This document shows positions 47,501 to 60,912 of a stretch of 64,000 nt of DNA, piece after piece. The position numbers and the translations under genes were made by a program. The notes under the pieces were generated by a model. The model did not search any database. It was not told the origin of the DNA and worked only from the letters and a program-made list of their open reading frames with translations. The stretch spans positions 13,122,034-13,186,033 of the forward strand of contig NC_049991.1 of the NCBI RefSeq assembly GCF_000003815.2, in the 5' to 3' direction. This stretch comes from Branchiostoma floridae. Its lineage: Eukaryota; Chordata; Leptocardii; Amphioxiformes; Branchiostomatidae. Position 1 is the stretch's first letter; the number at the start of each line of letters is the position of its first letter.

Positions 47501-50324
47501 GCCAGTTTCACTGACGTCGGAAACGTCTGACCGTTTCCAAAATCATGTCCATTCGCTCGAGTAACTGTTTTTTTGTCGTTAAGATCTTTAAACTATAACA
47601 CATCTGATTTGAGCTCATATACGATGACTTCCATTTATCATCAAATCAAAATCCAAAGCGCAATACGCATAGGATACCTATAATGGGAAGAAGCAGACTA
47701 GCCCGGATACATCTCTCTATCTTCATATAGTCAAAGGACTAGTGACTAGTCATTTGTGACCTTTTTGTCTTACAGATACTGACGAATGTTCCTCCGGACA
47801 CCACAACTGCCATGGCTCGGCTCAGTGCACGAACACCTATGGCAGTTTCTCCTGTTCCTGCCTCGATGGATATATTGGAGATGGAACCAACTGCACTGGT
47901 ATACATCGTTATATTAACTTATAACAGTATCATATCATTCAGTCTGAAATGCTTTGTGTTTTCTGATTTTATTTCGTAGCATTAGTCTGCATGTAAATGA
48001 AATATTAGACAGTCCAACTTGATCTCAAAAACCACAAAAGAGACTGAGGAACATTTCTACTTACTGAGGGTGGTTGCTCCAGATAGGGCCTTAACTATGG
48101 TCAGGACTATTTCAATGTGGACTATGTTTCATTTTTATCACGTCTTTGTTCCACAGATGTGGATGAGTGCAGCTCAGGGACGGCCTCTTGTGACGAGAAC
48201 GCCTTCTGTGAGAATACAGGCGGTTCCTACACCTGCACCTGTAAGGAAAACTACCAGAGCACCGTGCCAGACGGCACCGGATTCGTGGGCCAGTGCAGAG
48301 GTAATTGTGTCCAAACTTTCCCTACCATTAGTCATGACCACCATAGAAAAGGGCTGCCGTACCGAGGTAATTTCCTCTTGCAATTGCATGGTGTTTTATA
48401 TCCAACCAGATACAATCACGTCCTTCTGATGCTGTAATATAACCCACCTCAACCTCCTCCTCTGTGGTTGACTCCTTCCGGAAACAGATGATCAAGACAT
48501 TCCGTGCAATACGGTAGAAAGCAGGCAAGGACATGGGCTGTACCACGTATATACGGTCCATCACTGTAGTTCAACCATAGCCAATGACTGATTAATAAAT
48601 GAACACATTTCAACTACTGGCAGCAGGTTTACGTGGAACAGACACGGTCTTAAAACGTGATGGAATGTGCAGTTAGTTTTACTTCTTTTCCTCCCTTTGT
48701 TAGAGGTTCGCCTGTACCCGGATGGTCCGAACGGACACCTGCTGTTCGGTAACGCTACAAGGGAGGGGATGTCTCCACTCATCGAAATACCGGAGGGTTT
48801 GCCGATGCCTGGCGGACGATTATGCAACTCTGTCTACGTAGGTTCACTTCTAAACATTCCACATGACAATGAAAATTATTCATTCAAATAGTGATGTCGA
48901 TCTTAGAGCTAAGGCAAACAAACTGCCGAAATTGTGGGCATAAGAATATCATCGAGAAGCTTTTTGCATTAACGTTTACGAATACATCCTGGGAAACAGT
49001 GTTAATTATCTCTCTTTAAAACAACCGCACTGATGTATAGATGAAATCAATAGATTTAATGCAGCGAATAATGCATAGCTTTCTCATATTTCACACTTGC
49101 CATAGAGATTTGCAGCTACAGGACTCTTCAAAGACTGTAGAGGCAGAACACAGTTGTTGTTGATGATGATGATAATGATAGAGGAAGATGTCAACTGACC
49201 CCCATATTTGAATAAAGACCGAATGAATAGTTTCGCCTCTTACGGTTACCTAGATTCTAGCCTTAAACTGCTCTGTCCCATTCTCTAGATCCTGGAGAAT
49301 GGGGTAATCGTGATAACGACGCTGAAAGCATCTCAGCGTAGCGCCGGGAGACCTTCCTACCGACACCCCACTACAGACCCGCGCGCGTTCGGAGAAACAG
49401 TCTGTGGAGTTATCGCACCTTTCTGGAGTGACGTCATCATGGGAGAGACGTATCCATCCGAGGTAATTAGAAGAAACAAATACATCTATTGAGATAAATG
49501 TCACCTGCTCTCATGAGATAAAACTAAACAAGCCCAATGAATTTTATGTCATATATTATTTCAGCCATACACATTATCTATGTTCTCCTGATTTAAGTTG
49601 TCTCCATATTCTGTAACGGTATTGTATTTATACCTATTTTGTTTACGTTATGTCTTTTATATGTATAGTGATGGCGCTAACATAAGTTTGCTAACTTGAG
49701 TGCGCCACCACTATGTCATCGTACCGTTTTGAATAAAAATTTTAAAAAAAACAAGCACAAAAATGATATTACTCGTTGATGAGTGATCTACGTGAATATG
49801 CCAAGCGACTATAATTTGTTTGCCTTTTACATGTCATACCACCATGTAGGTCCGATACGAAGTGTACCAACAGGACAGAGACCAAACACTTACGCGAGGA
49901 AGTAGTTTTTTGCGAGGACCAGCCAGCAGAGGGCGACATGAAAATATCATACTTCGTGGACTGACTATTCTTGTCAGGTAGTTATTCTCTACGACTACGC
50001 TTTCATCCTTAAAAACACATACTGGCTGAAATATCCAAAGTGTGTGTCAACATTTGTCAGGTATCTTTAATATATATATGTTAAAGAGCACGATCGTACA
50101 TGAACGATATTTGCAAATTTGAATTGCACATTTAAACTGCTTGAATTCGTTCATTGCATGAAAAAAAATTAAGTCGTTTCTCTTCTATGAAAGTTCGGAG
50201 CTCGGCATAAGTACGAGGACGATGACGTACGCTCTGGTGGTCACGTGGAAGAACATGGCGATGGCAGGCGATTCTGTCAGGGATGGCATGCCGGTGAGTT
50301 CTGAGTTGTTGTTTGTTGTTGTAG

Positions 50325-50361
<37 letters not shown>

Positions 50362-53300
50362 AGTTGTTGTTGTTGTTGGCGCCACATGTTCGTCATCGAC
50401 TCGTTGCCAAACTGTCAAAACAGAGAATACGAAAGGTACTAAGAATGACAGGACATAAAAGACAAACATTATACAGGTAATGTTAGAATATGACATTTGA
50501 TATTCAACAGAGGGATATGATTATTTCAGACCAAAATCTGTGATAGTGCTGCAAAGACATACCTACATCTACATCTACGTTTACATCTATATTTACATCT
50601 ACATAATGGTTACCCCCCATCAGACGAGACCTTACCTGATTATTGGTCATTTGTCACACACCTTATTCCGCCATTTTCCCTGCCACAGACCAACACCTTC
50701 CAGGCGGTTCTCATGACCGACCACAAGAACACCTACGCTGCGTACCTGTACGACGACCGCAGGATGCAGTGGGACCCCCAGATAACCCGGGACAACCTGG
50801 TGGACGGAAAATGGCCGGCATTCGTAGGGTACATCATCCGGGGGACAACCGGACAATTGACCGTTGTTGAAGACGAGAATTCACGGTAAGATAAGAAAGT
50901 TGCGATTTTTTGGGTAGTTGGCCTTGTTTTATATTGGAAGTAAAGGAAGAAAAACGTGACATGACAATGAGTCACCTTTACATTTTTTGTGGTAAAAAAC
51001 AGTAAGAGTATGATGACAAAGATGATATAGCTGCTTACAAAAATGCAATACTTTGGGATCATCTGAAAGTTATTTTTTTTAACACTGACCCCTTAAGTCT
51101 TATTTGCACCCCATGTTACATTCGCATTGCAGACAAAAATCGACCATGGAAAACGGCCAGAAGAACTGCTCCCAGCCGAACGTGTACTGTCTGGACAGGA
51201 AGTCTGGAGTTAACTCCACCCGGCCGGGCCGCTGGGTCTACAGAATAGACGACAATGACGTCACATACGTCAACCCTCGGAAACAGTGTATGGACTGGTA
51301 CCAGGTAGGTTGTATATGCCTTCTGTGTTGGGCATAATCTGTAACTAACAAGAAATGTTCGGTAAAGATAACATTCACGGCGTGTGTTTCCTTTGTGTTG
51401 GAACAAGAGTCATATTGTATAACTGTAAGAAAATGAAAAGATTCATAAAATGCAGCCCATATAGACAGAGCGACTGCAGTCATCTAAACTGTCTCTCTCT
51501 CTATATATATATATATATCTTGTATGATATGGCACCGAATACAACTGCAGTCATGTAACGTTTTCGTGTGTGAAAAAAAAAATGCTGTCCCTGAAGAAAG
51601 ATGACATGATAAGAAGACTTAGAAGAACAGAAAGAAAGATGCCACGACGAGAGAATCCAAGCCTCTTGTTTGCCGCGTTGTTGTTTCACACCGAATCTTT
51701 TTAGAAATTCACACTTTTTCGTCCGATACTTAGTCTAAATATTGGAGCGAATCACTTTGTTCACAAATGATCTGTTTACATCCCTAGATACAAGCTGACG
51801 TCATTGATAGGTTTGGCGCGCTTCCTCCATGTCCAATCACCGCTGCGCATGCTCAGTTGGACGCACGATGGAGGACTGCCTCTGACGTCAGTTCCAGTGA
51901 TCGACTTTGCTTTGATCTAAACCGACCTTCATCATCATCGGGTACGTACAAGTACGAGTTTCACAAAGTTGAATGAACTTCCCAATTCTACCATCTTTCT
52001 TTCTTTCATTTACATCTAATTGGTAACACTCACAATACAGGTGCGAACATGCAGTGCTGCTATCAAATGCCAGAGGGAGCTTTCATCAGAAACAACCGAG
52101 AGCTGTCCGGAACGTTCGAAAGGTATCAAAGGGTAAGTAAGCGACGAATACAAATATCTATCTGCCATGTCAAGATACGAGGGTTAAAATGATTAGAATA
52201 TCTAGGCAAAGCCTAATAATCTGAAAAGTTTTACAATACCGTAAAGGTATTAATTATTAACAAAACGTTGTTGTTGTTTTTTGTTGTTGTTGTTGTTAAA
52301 GGGATCAGCCGCCTATAGGGCCAATGACGCCCAAGCACGAGAATTCTGCTGTCTGGACTACGGCAGCAAATACTGTGACATGTACTTTGAGAAACGACCA
52401 ATGGGATCAACTGAAGGATACGTTCCACCGCGGACATGTAAGGATTCATTGTTTTGTGCATATACCTCTTTGTGGTTTATGTGTGTGTAGCTGGTTCTGT
52501 CTTGTAATGCGTTTTCTGATGCATGAATTTGACAACCTCCAAAAAGATCTGCTGCTGATACTGATAGAACCAGTTGCAACCACTTCCAACGAAAGAACTA
52601 GCTTGTGGCACAAGTAATATGTGTTGTCTTTTTACAACTACCCAACGTCCTGTAGCCAGTATTATACATGTATACATCCCGGCCCACTTAGACTGTTCAA
52701 AAACCATATTCTACTTCATGAATCCTTCATGCTTGTGTGATGACTATGGATTTGAAATTCTAAGTCAATGATTGTCCATTTCCGCCCTCAACAGAGTTTT
52801 GACCCAACATATTGTTTCCTGCAGCGGCTGCAGCCGGCGATCCACATATTCTCACCCTCGACCGAGTCAGATATTCTTTCAATGGCCTCGGAGAGTACCT
52901 TCTCTGTCGCACAGCGCCCTCCAGCGCTTCATCCCAGAGTGCAGCGACGTTTTCTTTGCAGGGTAGAACAAAGCTAGTGGAGGTAGAACCAGGAAAAACT
53001 CCGAGAGCAACCGTCTTTAGGTGATTTCTTTTTCTTTGATCTTCGAATTTCAGTGCACCATTCAGATTCCTTTGTGTTGATTGCAAACTTCAACTAACGA
53101 GTCAAAGTTTTCTCTAAAGCATGTACGCAAAAGTAGATACAGTGTACTAGGAAGTTACCAGGAAGTCAAAATCGAGGCAAAAAACCCGAACAAACCCGTG
53201 TTGAGGCAATCATATCCTCCGGCAAAAATGTCATTAGCTTATCATCAACAATACCTGAGGACAATAAAAGTCACTGTACGTTGCCCTATGTGCATATATA

Positions 53301-56300
53301 TTTCACACAATCCCTTTCACTACACAGTGCCATCGCTGCACGTTCAGCGGCCAACAGCATACAGGTTTACCTGGACAAAACGAGAGACGCACTAAACATC
53401 ATGGTTGATGACGTCAACATCACTTACAGCCAATATCAAGACGGTCAGGACACCTTCGACGACGGACGGTTGTTGATGACCACGGGTTGGTTTTGAAATA
53501 CAGATTGTTTTAGTTCTATAAACTTTCATACGTCACTAATTTCCAAGCAGATCCTGCGGTATCATAAGATAGTACATTGTATCAAAAGCTGGCAAAGGAG
53601 TGAGGCCAGCCTTGGAGTGTGTATGGCTACCTCCGGTGCCAGCTTTTGATGCTAGATCATAGATGTATCTTATGCTACCATAGGATCTGCTTGGAGATTA
53701 ATTGATATTTCACCACTAATGTTCATACGAACGTTTAACATTAGTGTATGAAAATTTGTGGTCATACGAACATTAGTGCTGTTAACATACCTTCCGTATT
53801 TTTCTAGATACGGCAGGCAACGTCACATCCGTTAAAGTGATATTCGACATCGGAGTATCAATTGAAGTAAAGTCTGGACAGCAGATGTTGATCTACACCG
53901 CCATTATGCCCTCTGACCTCATGGGAAACCTGCAGGGAATGATGGGAAACTTCAACGACAACACGACGGATGAATTTCACTGGCCAAACGGCACAGCCGT
54001 CGGATTTTCTAATGATACTCACCCTAGTGAGGAAGAACTGTACGTCTTTGGGGAGTCATGTAAGTCGATTTTGAGTTGATCAGCAACGCCACCTATCAGC
54101 TGCAATTATGTTAGCTTTGTGTTCCAACGGCTAATTCTATCCACTTGAGCAGTACCAGAGAATCATACCTTTTTCTCATCGGTTGTTACCTCTGGTATTA
54201 AAACAATCTCAATGCCAGTGGACTTAAACGTGTGTTTATTTTCTTCACCTAGGGTCACTGAAGAGTGTAGCAAACCTGAGGATGGAGGCGGTCACCAATC
54301 TCACCCTCTTCCACTTCTATCCTGACGGCCAATCGGCAGGAACCTACGGCAATGACAGCTTCACGCCCTTGTTCTTTGACCTTGACGCCATGTTTGAGAA
54401 CGCCACGGAGAGACAGCGGGCGGTGCAGGTGTGCGGCGGGGAGGACAGGAAGGAGTGTCTGTTTGACATCGCGCTGACGGGGAACGAGGAGATCGGGGTA
54501 GCCGCCGAACAGGGGATGAAGAGCGCAGAGATATCAAATAACGTCCTAGGTGGGATCTCTTGACTTAACGTTATTAAGACCGCATATTTTTTATTAAGCA
54601 ACAAAAGAATACACAAGACACAGAGGTGATGCACTCTAGCAGATTGCTAATATCAAACATCACCTCTAAAAATAAAACTTAAAGCACAAAAACAATAACA
54701 ATGACAATAACAAGTATGTCACAGCATTTAGCCTGGGTTGGATCGTCCAAGATGTTAAAACAAGGTCATACTTCGATGGAATTTCAGGATTGAAACACGT
54801 ATTCATGTGTTTGGAAGCTCATAAAAATTAACGTTTACGATGTTGTGTTCATTTTTGTCGCTTAATGTTCTGTAGGCAACACTCCTCCAAGATTTAACGT
54901 GACGTCAGAAATCAGAGCTGTGGTTGGTCAGGAATTCTCCTTACACGTTGCGGTAGAGGATGACGGTCAGGTTTCTGTCTCGCTCATTGGCCCTGGTGAA
55001 CTAGACGCAAACAACACATACAGGTAAGGGCATTCTGACACAATTTCCTAATGATTTGTTTTCAATATTATTCCTTTTTAGTTCGATGGAAGTTTCTTTA
55101 TTTGCGATTCACGTATATACTCTTTCTTGCTTATTTAGACAAGTAAGTGATATTCTTCTGCATTGTTCCTAGTTGTAACACTTTTAAAATCTTTCCTTTC
55201 AAAGATGGACCCCTGAAGACACAGAAAACGTCACGATCCGGTTCCTTGCGCAAGACGACATGGGCGCGACCTCCATGGCAACGCCTGACGTCACCGTGTG
55301 CAACTGCCAACATGGCGGAGCGTGTGACTGGGACGTGACGTCACAGCAGGTTGCAGGGTTTGCAGTAGCCACGTGCGCCTGTCCCCTTGGGTACACCGGA
55401 ACGTTCTGCGAAACTGACTTTGACGGTTGCTCCATCGCTCCCTGTTACCCAGGTGAACAAAAAAAGACGTGCAATTAATGAACATAGCCTGGTATCCAGC
55501 CGTATTATAGCTCCCGAGTCTCTACTGAACACTCTTGTTACAAAAGGAAAAAGCGCTTCAGAAGTAAGAAAAAATAGCATATGGAAAGCATATAACTGCA
55601 AAATCAAAAGAAATAGATAGACCAAAAACAATACCTCCTGTATAAGTAGCCTTGTCCGTGGACTGTCTTATCAATAACTAGTTCTAACAAATCTGAACTG
55701 TGCTTCCTGCCACTTCGCTACGTCTGACCTATGCGGTCATCTTCCCATTCACGTCATGCAAATCTATTGATAGTGTATTCAAGTATCCAGCAAAAACAGA
55801 CGCACCGTAACGTACGGAACCAATAGCAATCGACCAGAAGAGTCATCTACGGTACTAATTCCAGACAAAGTGGGCTCTGTTATTTTCATACCTAAAAACA
55901 AAATTCTCCTTTACTATAGGTGTGAATTGCACAGATTCACAGGCACCCCTTGAGGCAGGTGAGAACGAGTACACCTGTGGTACCTGCCCGACAGGTATGG
56001 TGGGAGACGGAGAGTCTTGTTCAGGTGAGGGGCAAACATATTTACGTCAATTGTATTTGGAAAAACTCGTTATGATATGAGCAATTTACGAACGTCTGGC
56101 AACAATCAAAGTTATTTCCATCTGATATCCACGTTTTATCCCCTGCAGATCTCGATGAATGTACCCTACCAAATGACGATCCGAACGTACACGCATGCGT
56201 GAACGCGGTCTGCCACAACACGGCTCCGGGATACAGGTGTGAGTGTCACCCTGGGTATGAGATGACCAATGACGTACGAACATGCCAAGGTGAGATACAA

Positions 56301-59300
56301 GCCAATACGTATCTTTGCAAGAGAAACTTAATAGTTAACTGCATACTGCGCACTATACTACAAAAGACTATAAGAGTTTTGTTCCTTTTGTTTTGATTTT
56401 GCAGACATCGACGAGTGCACTAGTGCGAGTCATGACTGCCATGAACATGCGCACTGCAACAACACAGCGGGAGGATTTACTTGCGCATGCTCAGAAGGTT
56501 TCACAGGGGATGGGCGATCTTGTACAGGTACGTCATTTCTAGTAATACTTCTCCATTAACTGTCATCTTTTATTGCATGAAATTTACAACAGAGATCTGT
56601 TGCAGTCTTAAGTTTTGAAAAATGATTATGTGTACTTGTATGTGTAACCTTTGTCATATTACTTTCTTTCTTTTTATGTTCATTTTGAAAGAAGACCATC
56701 ATCAATCCAAAACTTATTTTCTTTATTTCCTTTATCTAGATGTCGATGAATGCACTGCCTCATCTGGTGGTGATTGCAGTAACCTATGTGTCAACACTGC
56801 TGGGAGCTTCTATTGCGCATGCACAAGTGGCTATACTCTTGACGAAAACATGCAGTCCTGTATCGGTGAGTTTCAATCTTTGAAACTACATCAAAATATG
56901 AACAAAAATTATAATGTAATAGAGATACTAGTACATGTATTTAGATGTCAGAAAAGAAGTGTGAAAACGTTTATTACAATTGTTGGAACGGATTACAATC
57001 ATCTTTTTCTCAGTTTTGGTTCATCGCCACCTTTTAACATTTCTCGTATGTCCAACAGTTGATAATTGCTTCTTGCTCACAGATACGGACGAGTGTGCCC
57101 TGGATATTGACGGCTGTTCCCATGTCTGTACGAACACCGTGGGTGCCTATAACTGCAGCTGTCCGGTTGACTTCTCTCTGGGCTCAGACGGCAAGACTTG
57201 CCAAGGTAGGGGCACGAGCTCTTTTAGACTACCATGTAATTATGTATTATACTTTCTACATTTAGTATCAGGAACAAGTTGAAAATGAGACGTTTCTTTC
57301 ATCCTTATGTGTCATTTCTAATCTAATCTTGGGTAGCATCCTCCTTAGTTACCAATGGCTCTCCTTTTTTTCCCGTGGTAAGCAAGCCTTAACCACTGAG
57401 GATGGTGCTTATGCGTCCTGAAAACACCTTTTCGGGTGTTTTGACTGATGAATGACCATCTCATAATGCCTTCCATGCAGCTTCCGAACCGTGCCTCAAC
57501 ACAACCTGCTCTCCCAGTGGAGTAGCCTTCTGTGCCGTGGTCTCTGGGAATGAAACATGCAGTTGTGCAGATGGCTACAGTCTAAGTTCAAACGGAACGT
57601 TATGTGAGGGTGAGTCAAATTCTTATTATCTCTCTTTTACCAACTCTTGCACTAGGTCAACGTGCGCCACAGGTTGAATAGGCTCTTTGTCTATCTACTC
57701 AATAAATACATGGCCATCGATTGTATATACAGCTGTGTCAATACGTATAACTCCAAAACAAATACCAAAATATTACAGTTCTAACGGCAAGAAATATTTG
57801 CTCACAGATATCGACGAATGCCAAAATGCTGTCAATTGTCAAGGACCTAACGTCTTGTGTAGGAACGTCCCTGGAAGCTACATCTGCGCATGTGCAAGCG
57901 GGTTTTATGCAACTGAAGGCTTTAATGGGTCTACAACATGCACCGGTTAGTAACAGTATCTCGTCTTTCGTCGTTTTAATATTGTGTGTTGTTCATTCTA
58001 CCGCTTCGTTTTGTATCACTTGCTTTTCTCTAGTGCTTGAACAAAATCTCTCGCAATGTCCAACGTTTTGAAAATATCATATATAGAGAGATCCTGATAC
58101 ATAGACATATACAGGTGATATTTAGATTAAAATGATACGCTGATGCATTCATGTTACTGACTAGTAAATCACATGCGGTAAAAATGTTTACTTTGTTCGT
58201 TTGTCTCGTTGGTTGCAGAATCCAAGACATATGCGGCTGAAATACGGGTTACAAACCAAGTGTTCACTGCTGAACTGAGAGACCCAGCATCCACTGAATA
58301 CAAAATAATGAAGACGAAAGCACAAAGAACCGTAAGTACTTCTAGTTCTTTTGAAGTCATAATGACTGGGTATGTAGAAATGGCCCCAGCATAGGGAATC
58401 ATTTCCAAGCCAAGTTTCCATATTCTTGTGTTGAGTTTATTGTTGCCTGACTGACATTCGCTTTTGTCTCAAAATACAGTTAGAAATGCTGTATAAGTCA
58501 GTAATGGACAACAGTTTCCTGGGCGTAACCGTGGACGGGTTCAGTAACGGGAGCGTCGTGGTCATCTTCACCTTAAACCTGGCGTCAAACACCACCCACA
58601 ATGCATCATCGTCTGAGCACGCACTCAGGGAAGCCATCGGGTCATCGGGTGGGGGTGAGCTGGCAGTGGACGCAAGTAGCGTCACAGTTACAGGTAAGAA
58701 TCATATAATTCTTCTGTTCCTGTAACATTGTGAAGAGTCTAAGTTTGTGTCTACAAGATAAAAATGTGATAGCACCCTTCTATGACATTAATTCCCCTCA
58801 TATATATGCAATTATTGAAATAACCGTTCGAAAACAAGTTTCCAACTATCACGTTTTTCTAAAATACCTTTCGGGGCTAAACAAATGTGCTAAATAACCA
58901 AGTCTTTGTGTTTTAGGTGAGCAATTCATTTAGCATGTTAAAGAACCCACCACGTCTGTCGTTAGGCGGTGGTGAACATCAGTCAATCTCTTACCCAGTC
59001 TGTCTGTACAAGAACAGGGCTGGTATCTTACAAAATATGTGGTTTACCAATTGTGTTATACAAGCGAACAAAATAGTAGGCCCCCACCCAAACACTTATA
59101 ATGATTACTTATATCTGTAGACATAGATGAATGTGCCAGTGACGTCACAAACCTTTGTGACGTCAATGCGGACTGTACCAACACGGATGGGGGGTACATC
59201 TGCACCTGTACTGATGGCTACTCAGACGTGTCGGAGGGGGGCAGCATCTCGGGATCTACCTGTCAAGGTAATGGAACATCCCACTTAACATATAACTTAA

Positions 59301-60912
59301 CTCGTGACATCTGTAACGTGCATAAATTTGTTTAAAATCCACAAGTAACTAAGCATCATCTTAGTTAACAACATCGCATCTCTCATCCTCCCAACATCTG
59401 CTTTAAGATCAACAAAGCAAGCTGAAAGGGATATGTACGAGTCGATGAAGTGTTCTGATGTATGTAAAGAATAGGATAATGATCATAATCATATGGCTAG
59501 ATCCCTTACACTGTACTTCTGAAGCTCAGAGGCTAGTCAGTAGGATTTTGAATGTATGAAGGTCGATGTGCGTTTTCTTGCATGCGTCAATTAAGCTCCC
59601 ACGTTATCTAACAAGCAGCCATTGTTATTTCACATAAAATCTTCGTCTACATCCATAGAGTAATGCGCAAAGCCCCTCTTGGGACATAGCCCTCAGGGAT
59701 AGATGTTTTACTATAGCATGGCCGGTAGAAAGAATGCTATGGGGGACAGAGTTGTCTGGAAAGAGAGAGTGGAACTGGTCCTGGCAACCCACCTGTGATG
59801 ATGATGATGATGGCCGGTAGTGGCGGTTACAACAAAATGGTACATGAAAACGAAATATTAAAAAGAGGAAGAAAATAAGTTAAGTGTAGATCTATACACA
59901 TATTGGAATGTGTAATTCTCGTCCTCCCTGCCTGCCTTTGCAGCCACCCCGACCCCGTCAACGTCCCCGGACAGGAGGGCGGCTACCTCAGCCATCCTCA
60001 TCACCTTCGGGGTGATGTGCACCGTCAGCATCCCGACTCTGTGTCTGCTCCTCCTGATCAAGATCAAAAAGGTGAGTTCAGTCTCCTCTGTCTTACATTC
60101 TTTAACTGAAAGAAAGTGCCAACATCAACCTTTCATCGTCTTTAAACTAGGCCCAAACGCAATTTGTCACAACTGGAGAACACACCGTTGCTAATCTATT
60201 GGAAATCATATATATATATATCACTTTGATCAAGGAACGAAACTTGGTTAGGAGGAGAGCCGTTGAAATTGAAGCGCACGGATATTGTCCTTTGGAGTCA
60301 ACTTCCCGTGGCCGTATTAAAACTTACGAAACTACCTGTGTTCACTTAGTGGAGATTTTATCGGCAGGTGTCACGGCAGGTGTATCCGTGGATAGGATTT
60401 TCAGGGATTTTGATCCCTTGGGATAAGCTGTCATGTTATATGAAACGCAAGAGGGGCAAGTAGAACAGAAATAAACAATACATACAAATATACTGACACG
60501 GGTCCTCAGGGTTACAACACTAGCAGCCTAACTGATTGAGTCAAAAGTCTGACAGGCGTTTGGCATGGTCAGTTAGCGCTATTTGAACCCCCACTGTTAC
60601 ACATATACGAGAAAGAAAAAATTTCTTTTTATGTTGAGTGGAATAAACTACTGAAACATGTGAACGTATTTACTTTGATCAGTATACCTTTGGTCTGTAT
60701 ACCTTGGCGAATTTTATGTTAAAGTGATATCACTAGTCTGTTAAAGAGAAACACATTCTAAAACAGTCATCACCAAATACAAGAAAACCACATGTTTGTT
60801 CGCACGAAAAAGATTGGACGTTTGATAGCGTGTTTGCTTTCTTTTGCAGAGATCAGCAGTGGAGCCATCTCCATCGGAAGGAGAGATAAACACAGGAAAT
60901 GACGCCGAGTGA
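41532..60912 (+). CDS. Large transmembrane mucin: mucin-EGF-NIDO-AMOP-VWD-EGF-SEA-TM (MUC4-like), complete
   Basis: Thirty-five exons, 7455 nt, 2484 residues: 41532-41612, 41849-41933, 42630-45092, 45874-45996, 46466-46630, 47177-47311, 47776-47898, 48157-48300, 48704-48837, 49289-49462, 49850-49977, 50194-50293, 50689-50885, 51133-51304, 51788-51941, 52041-52132, 52302-52437, 52825-53020, 53328-53485, 53808-54059, 54253-54549, 54876-55023, 55205-55452, 55920-56024, 56149-56289, 56405-56527, 56740-56865, 57083-57205, 57481-57609, 57808-57945, 58219-58331, 58480-58693, 59121-59267, 59944-60071, 60850-60912. Signal peptide ([12 protein letters not shown] then [13 protein letters not shown]); Ser/Thr/Glu mucin ~56-876; five EGFs 877-1106; NIDO 1107-1351 (VIAPFWSDV); AMOP ~1400-1530; VWD from GDPH 1540-1543; Ig/cadherin-like ~1837-1920; EGFs 1920-2263; SEA 2264-2372 with GSVVV 2325-2329; EGF; TM ~2435-2460; 24-residue tail. 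Probably an epithelial surface glycoprotein. Orthology to MUC4 is not claimed. Confidence 0.94.
42630..45092 (+). CDS. Mucin-domain exon (820 codons, one exon)
   Basis: Exon 3 of the membrane mucin, built of degenerate Ser/Thr/Glu-rich units ([16 protein letters not shown] and the like) dense in potential O-glycosylation sites and almost lacking Cys and aromatic residues. Two adjacent 40-codon units at 42843-43083 (each containing [22 protein letters not shown]) are nearly identical, a recent tandem duplication of 120 bp. Phase 1 at both ends. The long antisense open frames here are composition artefacts. Confidence 0.93.
45141..45437. repeat. MITE with ~40 bp imperfect TIRs in mucin intron 3
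   Basis: Left end TTATACTATGGTCCTATTTG. The complement of the right end reads TTATGCTACGGTCCCATTTG and continues GGTCCTTCCGGG against GTGTCCTTAGGG. ~300 bp, GC-richer interior, no open frame of note. Confidence 0.7.
47455..47580. repeat. Retroelement-tail-like repeat, copy 3 (foldback)
   Basis: TGGAAACGGTCAGAC and its exact complement GTCTGACCGTTTCCA surround ~41 bp containing CACTGACGTCGGAAAC; the 3' part ends AGTAACTGTTTTTTTG as in copies 1 and 2. It is composed of a plus and a minus copy of the same unit. Confidence 0.6.
50304..50378 (+). repeat. (GTT)n microsatellite next to mucin exon 12
   Basis: About 25 GTT units with a few interruptions, starting about 10 bp after the exon 12 donor GTGAGT. 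Confidence 0.95.
52267..52297 (+). repeat. (GTT)n microsatellite next to mucin exon 17
   Basis: About ten GTT units ending 4-5 bp before the exon 17 acceptor, so the repeat occupies the polypyrimidine-tract position. Confidence 0.9.
53536..53702. repeat. MITE with ~33 bp TIRs in mucin intron 19
   Basis: Left end TTTCCAAGCAGATCCTGCGG then TATCATAAGATA. Right-end complement TCTCCAAGCAGATCCTATGG then TAGCATAAGATA. An inner pair AAAAGCTGGCA / TGCCAGCTTTT also folds. ~165 bp. A further inverted set of CACTAATGTTCATACGAACG-like segments follows to ~53790. Confidence 0.78.
55488..55540 (+). repeat. Half copy of the palindromic MITE
   Basis: TAGCCTGGTATCCAGCCGTA then TTATAGCTCC(C)GAGTCTC, matching the left arm of the element at 6726-6802; the right arm is missing. 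Confidence 0.65.
59650..59815 (+). mobile_element. LINE 3' fragment with (GAT)n tail
   Basis: The stretch AATGCTATGGGGGACAGAGT to GGCAACCCACC reads as the degenerate end of a non-LTR polyprotein ([14 protein letters not shown]-like), followed by a (GAT)n tail at 59796-59811. 5'-truncated. Lies in mucin intron 33. Confidence 0.5.
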
